Shown: positions 59,182 to 64,000 of the stretch, piece after piece | Layout: each line of letters opens with the position of its first letter | Numbering within the stretch: position 1 is the first letter of the stretch | Assembly (NCBI GenBank): GCA_039814545.1 | Contig: JBCCBB010000001.1 | Span: forward strand, 105,205-169,204 | Direction of reading: 5' to 3' | DNA length: 64,000 nucleotides | Origin: CALBPI01 sp039814545 | Lineage (GTDB): Bacteria; Pseudomonadota; Gammaproteobacteria; Steroidobacterales; Woeseiaceae | Translations under genes and position numbers: made by a program | The notes under the pieces: model-generated | Database searches by the model: none | The model's input: only the letters and a program-made list of their open reading frames with translations | Told to the model about the DNA's origin: nothing

Positions 59182-59697
59182 GTGGACGCCTCGGGCAACA
59201 ACATTCGCGCGCTGAACGCGCCCCGCCGCGAGATCGAATTCGACTGGCAGCTGGGCCGCTACACACTGCGTTACGACGACACGACACTGGCCGTGGAATG
59301 GGCCATCAACGGTCGCCGTCGCGTGAGTCGCCATGATCTCCTGCTACTGAGCCCGCTGTTCATCGAGGACGCGATTCGCCTCGACACGCTGGTGCAGCCA
59401 TTGCGACGCGCCGGCTTGTTTGCCGCGGGTGCTGTCATCACCTGGTTCTCGGAGATCAATGCCATGGTGCCGTTGCTGGCGCCAGCACTGGCGCTCGTAT
59501 CACTGGCCTGGCTCGTCCGCCTGGTCATCGAGTGGCGCGCCACGGGCGCCCGAACCGTGATCTGCGACTCCAATGGCGACGAGGTCATCGATATTCCGCA
59601 CGAGCGCACCGAAGCCGACCACCGCAGGGGGTTCGAAGCCGGGCTGCGCCGTGCCATTGAAGTCGTCCACCAGAAGTGGCGCGACGGCGAGCTCTGA
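59182..59697 (+). CDS. hypothetical protein with two membrane helices
   Basis: 171 residues from the GTG at 59182, 4 bases after the amidase stop. N-terminal beta-rich part (EIEFDWQLGRYTLRYDD), one or two helices at about residues 77-95 and 97-115, then a C-terminal soluble part with AGLRRAIEVVHQKWRDGE. No family recognised. It is kept because spacing to both neighbours (4 and 27 bases) and codon use match those of real genes. Confidence 0.65.
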   Translation: MDASGNNIRALNAPRREIEFDWQLGRYTLRYDDTTLAVEWAINGRRRVSRHDLLLLSPLFIEDAIRLDTLVQPLRRAGLFAAGAVITWFSEINAMVPLLAPALALVSLAWLVRLVIEWRATGARTVICDSNGDEVIDIPHERTEADHRRGFEAGLRRAIEVVHQKWRDGEL

Positions 59698-59724
59698 CAA
59701 CACATCAAGACATGGGGACACACG

Positions 59725-60609
59725 ATGAGTAACGCATCCGCAGGACAGCGGTTTCGCATCGCACTCGAAACAGAACGCCCGCTGCAAATCGTCGGCGCAA
59801 TCAATGCCTACACCGCAATGATGGCCGCGCAAACGGGCTACCGCGCCATCTACCTGTCGGGCGCCGGTGTGGCCAATGCGAGTTACGGCCTGCCGGACCT
59901 TGGCATGACTTCGCTGGAAAACGTCGTCGAAGACGCGAGCCGCATTACGGGCGCCACCGACGCCCCGCTGCTCGTGGACATCGACACAGGCTGGGGTGGC
60001 GCATTCAATATCGCCCGCACAATCCGCGAGATGGAGCGGGCAGGCGTCGCAGCGGTGCATCTTGAGGATCAGGTTGGACAGAAGCGCTGCGGCCACCGTC
60101 CGAACAAGGAACTCGTCTCGCAGAGCGAGATGACGGACCGCATCAAGGCCGCCGTCGATGCCAAGACAGACTCGGCATTTGTCGTCATGGCGCGCACCGA
60201 TGCGCTGGCCGTGGAGGGCATGGAGCCCATGCTGGAGCGCATCGCGGCCTACGAGGCGGCGGGCGCAGACGCCATCTTTGCCGAGGCCATGACCGACATC
60301 GAGAACTACCGTCGTGTCACCGATACGGTGTCCATCCCCGTGCTCGCCAACCTCACCGAGTTTGGCATGACGCCCATGTACACGACCGAACAACTGGCCG
60401 AGGTTGGCATCCGCATGGCTCTGTATCCGCTGTCGGCGTTCCGCGCCATGAACGCGGCCGCGCTCAACGTCTATCGAAACATTCGCGAACGCGGCACGCA
60501 GGTCGATGTTATCGACACCATGCAAACGCGCGAGGAGCTCTACGAATTCCTCAACTATCACGACTTCGAGCAGAAGCTCGACGCGCTGTTTGGCGCCAAG
60601 AAGTCCTGA
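59725..60609 (+). CDS. prpB: 2-methylisocitrate lyase
   Basis: Cleaves 2-methylisocitrate to pyruvate and succinate, the last step of the methylcitrate cycle. 294 residues, normal length. The catalytic Cys segment KRCGHRPNKELVS near residue 122 and metal-binding VDIDTGWGG are present, with EDQVGQKRCGH as in PrpB rather than oxaloacetate decarboxylases. First of prpB-prpC-prpD. Confidence 0.93.
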   Translation: MSNASAGQRFRIALETERPLQIVGAINAYTAMMAAQTGYRAIYLSGAGVANASYGLPDLGMTSLENVVEDASRITGATDAPLLVDIDTGWGGAFNIARTIREMERAGVAAVHLEDQVGQKRCGHRPNKELVSQSEMTDRIKAAVDAKTDSAFVVMARTDALAVEGMEPMLERIAAYEAAGADAIFAEAMTDIENYRRVTDTVSIPVLANLTEFGMTPMYTTEQLAEVGIRMALYPLSAFRAMNAAALNVYRNIRERGTQVDVIDTMQTREELYEFLNYHDFEQKLDALFGAKKS

Positions 60610-60631
60610 CAGCGCCCTTTAGGAGATCCTC

Positions 60632-61756
60632 ATGGTTGACAAGAAACTCGGCGGCGCAGGCTTGCGCGGCCAGAGCGCCGGCGAGACCCGCTTGTGCACC
60701 GTCGGTGTGTCTGGCAGCGGCCTGACCTACTGCGGTTACGACATTGCGGAGCTCGCGGAATATTCGACATTTGAAGAAGTCGCTTGGCTGTTGTTCAACG
60801 GCGAGCTGCCCACGCAGCCGGAACTCGATGGCTACCGACAGAGCCTGGCCGGCCAGCGCGCCCTGCCCGCAGCGCTGCGCGAAGTACTCGAACGCATTCC
60901 CGCAGACGCCCACCCCATGGACGTCATGCGTACGGGCGTGTCGATGCTCGGCAACCTCGAAACCGAGGCGGACTTCTCGCAGCAGCAAGCGGCGGCTGAT
61001 CGTATCCTGGCCGCCCTGCCCGGCATCATCACGTACTGGTACCGCTTCAGCCACGATGGCGTGCGCATCGATACCGACACGGACGATGCCAACATCGCCT
61101 CGCAGTTCCTCACACTGCTGCACGACAAACCGGCCAGCGACCTGCACAGATGCGTCATGGACGTGTCGCTGATCCTTTACGCTGAGCACGAGTTCAATGC
61201 CTCGACGTTCACAGCCCGGGTTTGCGCCTCCACGCTCTCGGACATGCATTCCTGCGTCACGGGTGCCATCGGCTCGCTGCGGGGTCCGCTCCATGGCGGG
61301 GCCAACGAGGCCGCCATGGACCTCATCGATACCTTCGACTCGGTGGATGCCGCGGTGTCGGGCATCAAAGGGATGCTTGAACGCAAAGAGAAGATCATGG
61401 GCTTTGGTCACGCGGTCTACCGCGAGAGCGACCCACGGAACGCGCTTATCAAGCGCTGGTCGCGCGAGCTCGCCGACGAGGTGGGTGACACCGTGATTTA
61501 TCCCGTGTCAGAGGCCATCGAGACACTCATGTGGGACGAGAAGAAGCTGTTCCCTAACGCAGACTTCTTCCACGCCAGCGCGTACCGCTTTATGGGTATC
61601 CCGACCAAGCTGTTTACGCCGATCTTCGTGATCTCCCGCCTCACAGGTTGGGCGGCCCACGTCATGGAGCAACGCGAGAACAACCGCATCATTCGACCGA
61701 ACGCCGACTACATTGGGCCCGATGCACGCAGCTATGTGGCTATTGATCAGCGTTAA
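60632..61756 (+). CDS. prpC: 2-methylcitrate synthase
   Basis: Condenses propionyl-CoA with oxaloacetate. 374 residues of the short (dimeric) citrate synthase type. Active-site segments LRGPLHGGANEAAMDL (His) and GFGHAVYRESDPRN (His), followed by VISRLTGWAAHVMEQ, fit PrpC. An AGGAG-type site (TTAGGAGAT) precedes the ATG. Position between prpB and prpD supports propionate use over general citrate synthesis. Confidence 0.94.
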   Translation: MVDKKLGGAGLRGQSAGETRLCTVGVSGSGLTYCGYDIAELAEYSTFEEVAWLLFNGELPTQPELDGYRQSLAGQRALPAALREVLERIPADAHPMDVMRTGVSMLGNLETEADFSQQQAAADRILAALPGIITYWYRFSHDGVRIDTDTDDANIASQFLTLLHDKPASDLHRCVMDVSLILYAEHEFNASTFTARVCASTLSDMHSCVTGAIGSLRGPLHGGANEAAMDLIDTFDSVDAAVSGIKGMLERKEKIMGFGHAVYRESDPRNALIKRWSRELADEVGDTVIYPVSEAIETLMWDEKKLFPNADFFHASAYRFMGIPTKLFTPIFVISRLTGWAAHVMEQRENNRIIRPNADYIGPDARSYVAIDQR

Positions 61757-61789
61757 TTCAATTATTTACGAGATATTTAGAGACTTATT

Positions 61790-63235
61790 ATGAGTAACCG
61801 CGTCGAGAGCAACGTCCGACCCGACCCCGATACCGAGCTCGTCAAAATCGCCGATTACGTGGCGAATGCCGATATCGACAGCGATCTGGCGTACCAGACC
61901 GCCCGCTACTGCCTAATGGACACGCTCGGCTGTGGTTTCCTCGCGCTGTCGTTCCCCGAGTGCAGCAAGCACATCGGGCCGCTCGTCCCCGGGACTGTGG
62001 TCCCCAATGGCGCCAAAGTACCTGGAACGCCCCATGCCATGGACCCTGTCAAGGCGGCCTGGGACATCGGCTGCATGATTCGCTGGCTCGACTTCAATGA
62101 CACCTGGCTTGCTGCGGAATGGGGCCACCCGAGCGACAACCTGGGCGGCATCCTGGCCGTGGCTGATTTCCTGAGCCGTCAGAACGTTGCCGCGGGCAAG
62201 GCGCCACTGACGATGCGCGATGTCCTTACTGCCATGATCAAGGCGCACGAAATCCAAGGTGTACTCGCGCTGGAAAACAGCTTCAACCGCGTGGGTCTCG
62301 ACCACGTGCTGCTCGTGCGTGTCGCCTCGACGGCCGTCGTCACGAAGCTGCTCGGTGGCAGTCGCGACCAGATCATCGACGCCCTCTCCCACGCCTGGGT
62401 GGACGGCTCAAGCCTGCGCACCTACCGTCACGCGCCGAACGCGGGCCCGCGCAAGAGCTGGGCAGCCGGCGATGCCACGAGCCGCGCGGTACGTCTCGCC
62501 ATTCTCGTTATGAAGGGCGAGATCGGCTACCCGAGCGTGCTGACGGCGCCAACCTGGGGCTTCTACGACGTGTCGTTCAAAGGCAAGTCATTCTCATTCC
62601 AGCGCGATTTTGACAGCTACGTCATGGAACAGGTGTTGTTCAAGATCAGCTTCCCAGCCGAGTTCCACGCACAGACGGCCGTCGAGGCTGCTGTTCGCCT
62701 GCATCCCGAAGTTGCAGACCGGCTCGACGACATCGACAAGATCGTCATGACCACGCACGAATCGGCCATTCGCATCATCAGCAAGGAAGGCGCGCTCAAC
62801 AACCCGGCCGATCGCGATCACTGCCTGCAGTACATGGCCGCCATCGGCCTGCTCAAGGGCGATCTCGTGGCTGAGGACTACGAAGACGACGTCGCCGCTG
62901 ACCCGCGCGTCGATGCGCTCCGCGAAAAGATGGTCATCGAGGAAGACGAGCGCTACAGCCGCGAATACCACGAGCCCGAAAAACGCTCGATCGCCAACGC
63001 GATGCAGGTGGTGTTCAAGGACGGCACCAAGACCGAGCGCATCGAAATCGAATACCCGATTGGCCACAAGCGCCGCCGCGAGGAAGGCATTCCCGTACTC
63101 GAGGCGAAGTTTCGACGCAACCTCGCAACGCGCTTCCCCGACGGGCAGGCGCAGCGCATCTATGGGATCTGCAACGACCAGGCGACGCTTGAAGCCATGC
63201 CGGTACATGAATTCGTAGACGCTATGGTGATTTAA
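61790..63235 (+). CDS. prpD: 2-methylcitrate dehydratase
   Basis: Dehydrates 2-methylcitrate in propionate catabolism. 481 residues, close to the usual 483. MmgE/PrpD fold segments: ARYCLMDTLGCGFLALSF, WLDFNDTWLAAEWGHPSDNLG, HAWVDGSSLRTYRHAPNAG and SFPAEFHAQTAVEAAV. Preceded by a short AT-rich gap of 33 bases after prpC. acnD/prpF genes of the alternative route are not present. Confidence 0.95.
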   Translation: MSNRVESNVRPDPDTELVKIADYVANADIDSDLAYQTARYCLMDTLGCGFLALSFPECSKHIGPLVPGTVVPNGAKVPGTPHAMDPVKAAWDIGCMIRWLDFNDTWLAAEWGHPSDNLGGILAVADFLSRQNVAAGKAPLTMRDVLTAMIKAHEIQGVLALENSFNRVGLDHVLLVRVASTAVVTKLLGGSRDQIIDALSHAWVDGSSLRTYRHAPNAGPRKSWAAGDATSRAVRLAILVMKGEIGYPSVLTAPTWGFYDVSFKGKSFSFQRDFDSYVMEQVLFKISFPAEFHAQTAVEAAVRLHPEVADRLDDIDKIVMTTHESAIRIISKEGALNNPADRDHCLQYMAAIGLLKGDLVAEDYEDDVAADPRVDALREKMVIEEDERYSREYHEPEKRSIANAMQVVFKDGTKTERIEIEYPIGHKRRREEGIPVLEAKFRRNLATRFPDGQAQRIYGICNDQATLEAMPVHEFVDAMVI

Positions 63236-63262
63236 CGTGCCCTGTCACGTTGCTGTCACACG

Positions 63263-63291
63263 TTGACAGCGCACCAAGTGCGGGCAATTAT
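63263..63291 (+). promoter_or_regulatory. predicted promoter of the DUF3015 gene
   Basis: TTGACA (63263-63268), perfect -35, 17 bases, AATTAT (63286-63291), 4 of 6 matches. It sits in the 104-base gap after prpD. The -10 lies in the inverted repeat GGGCAATTATGCCC, so a regulator or hairpin could affect it. Confidence 0.55.
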
Positions 63292-63339
63292 GCCCACGTC
63301 GGGCATTGCCCAGGGGAAGAGTCAGGGAGATCTGAAAAC

Positions 63340-63858
63340 GTGAAAACAATCAAACTGCTTATGACGTCAGTGGCAACGGTGTTTGTGCTGGCATTGGGGA
63401 CAAGCAGCAGCGTGTACGCACAGACGGGCTCCGGCCCGAACCCATACCGTGATTGCGGTATCGGTGCGGCGCTGTTTCCGGAAACGACCTGGGCGGCAGT
63501 GTCGTCCAACGTGATCTGGGATATTGGCACCACAGCCGTGATCTCAGCCACGGCCAGCCCTGAAACCTGCCAGGGTTCGGCGGCAGCGGCGGCGCACTTC
63601 ATTAACCAGACCTACGACATGGTGGTGGAAGCCACGGCACGCGGTGAAGGTTCGCACCTTGTGGCACTGCTCGAGATCTACGGCTGCAGCGCTGAGTCGC
63701 AAGCCGGCATTGTCGACGCGATTCGCAGCGACGTCGGTGCCAGCGTTGCTGACGAGGCGTACACCACGCTCGAACACGTTGAGAAAGCGGAGCAATACTT
63801 CCTGATTCTCGACGGCGAAATACGCGCCAACCACAGCGCGAGCTGCTCGGCGGCCTGA
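63340..63858 (+). CDS. DUF3015 family exported protein
   Basis: 172 residues from the GTG at 63340, after AGGGAGA. Sec signal peptide (KTIKLLMTSVATVFVLALG, cleavage near VYAQT). Mature protein has PYRDCGIGAALFPETTWAAV and SNVIWDIGTTAVISATASPE, the DUF3015 pattern, with conserved cysteines (DCG, ETCQG). Small periplasmic protein of unknown role. The frame is complete. Confidence 0.88.
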   Translation: MKTIKLLMTSVATVFVLALGTSSSVYAQTGSGPNPYRDCGIGAALFPETTWAAVSSNVIWDIGTTAVISATASPETCQGSAAAAAHFINQTYDMVVEATARGEGSHLVALLEIYGCSAESQAGIVDAIRSDVGASVADEAYTTLEHVEKAEQYFLILDGEIRANHSASCSAA

Positions 63859-64000
63859 TACGCCATTAGCCGATATCGGGGCGGGGGGGGGGCAGCCGGC
63901 GCGGGCCCACCGGCCCCGGTCTCAGCGACGCGCGCGGGGTCGGGGGGCACCCCGGGCGGGAGGACCCCAACCGCCAAAACAAACGCCCCCCCCCGCACCC
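63859..64000. other. terminal low-complexity G/C-rich sequence, probable contig edge
   Basis: Contains a run of 10 G at 63883-63892 and 9 C at 63986-63994, with several shorter runs, unlike the rest of the window. No gene or regulatory feature is supported here; base accuracy is doubtful. Confidence 0.6.

Noticed and set aside
1..64000. tRNA, rRNA, CRISPR array, insertion sequence or prophage
   Set aside because: No cloverleaf, repeat-spacer pattern, transposase, integrase or phage gene was recognised in any gap or frame.

Overview
The window is a gene-dense, GC-rich chromosomal segment of a heterotrophic proteobacterium, most likely a gammaproteobacterium. Supporting markers are the large NAD-dependent glutamate dehydrogenase, Uup, SlyX, a Zur-type Fur protein, glutaminyl-tRNA synthetase, TypA, an OlsB/OlsA pair and prpBCD. 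Genes are packed head to tail with many 4-base stop/start overlaps. No rRNA, tRNA, insertion sequence, prophage or CRISPR array is seen. The assignment to a lineage is inference; nothing here fixes genus or family.

Layout. 1-6.9 kb: 3' part of NAD-glutamate dehydrogenase, a NYN-LOTUS RNase-like protein, gpmA, a gamma carbonic anhydrase, tesB, a DUF1499 membrane protein. 6.9-11.8 kb (minus strand): an overlapping set of DUF962/Mpo1-like protein, atypical SDR, small membrane protein and acyl-CoA ligase, then uup. 11.8-16.3 kb: slyX, an IMPase-like protein and molybdenum cofactor genes (a MocA-like nucleotidyltransferase facing moaE-moaD-mobA-moaC-moaA). 16.5-18.9 kb: two acyl-CoA dehydrogenase genes that look like complementary subunits. 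18.9-24.2 kb: glnS, a membrane hydrolase, zur and thrS. 24.4-27.0 kb: a receiver-receiver-membrane-TonB hybrid. 27.0-35.7 kb: xdhC, maiA, an MFS transporter, typA, ggt, curA and a TSUP permease.

35.9-41.8 kb is a six-gene plus-strand operon: OlsB-like and OlsA-like acyltransferases, a DinB-fold protein, an 841-residue alpha/beta hydrolase-DedA-ATP-grasp fusion, an exported START-like protein and a thioredoxin-fold [2Fe-2S] ferredoxin. It reads as an undescribed membrane-lipid modification pathway. 41.9-52.8 kb is an eight-gene minus-strand operon: Tat-signal-bearing TldD, TldE, a Tat-signal DUF4159 protein, MoxR, DUF58, a BatA-like membrane protein, a large protein with a duplicated histidine-rich motif, and a further membrane protein. 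It reads as an envelope-located TldD/E peptidase system run with a MoxR chaperone module. These two clusters and the TonB hybrid are the best candidates for new biology.

53.1-64 kb: a PTPS-family gene with the ExxHGH (PTPS-III) motif coupled to an SDR, an ECF sigma factor with a two-helix membrane partner and a DUF6249 protein, a DUF4397 lipoprotein, a flavin reductase, a lipoprotein-like amidase, prpB-prpC-prpD (methylcitrate cycle), and a DUF3015 exported protein. The last about 140 bases carry long G and C runs typical of a poor-quality contig end. Acyl-CoA ligase, thioesterase, acyl-CoA dehydrogenases and the methylcitrate cycle together point to fatty-acid use including propionyl-CoA disposal.
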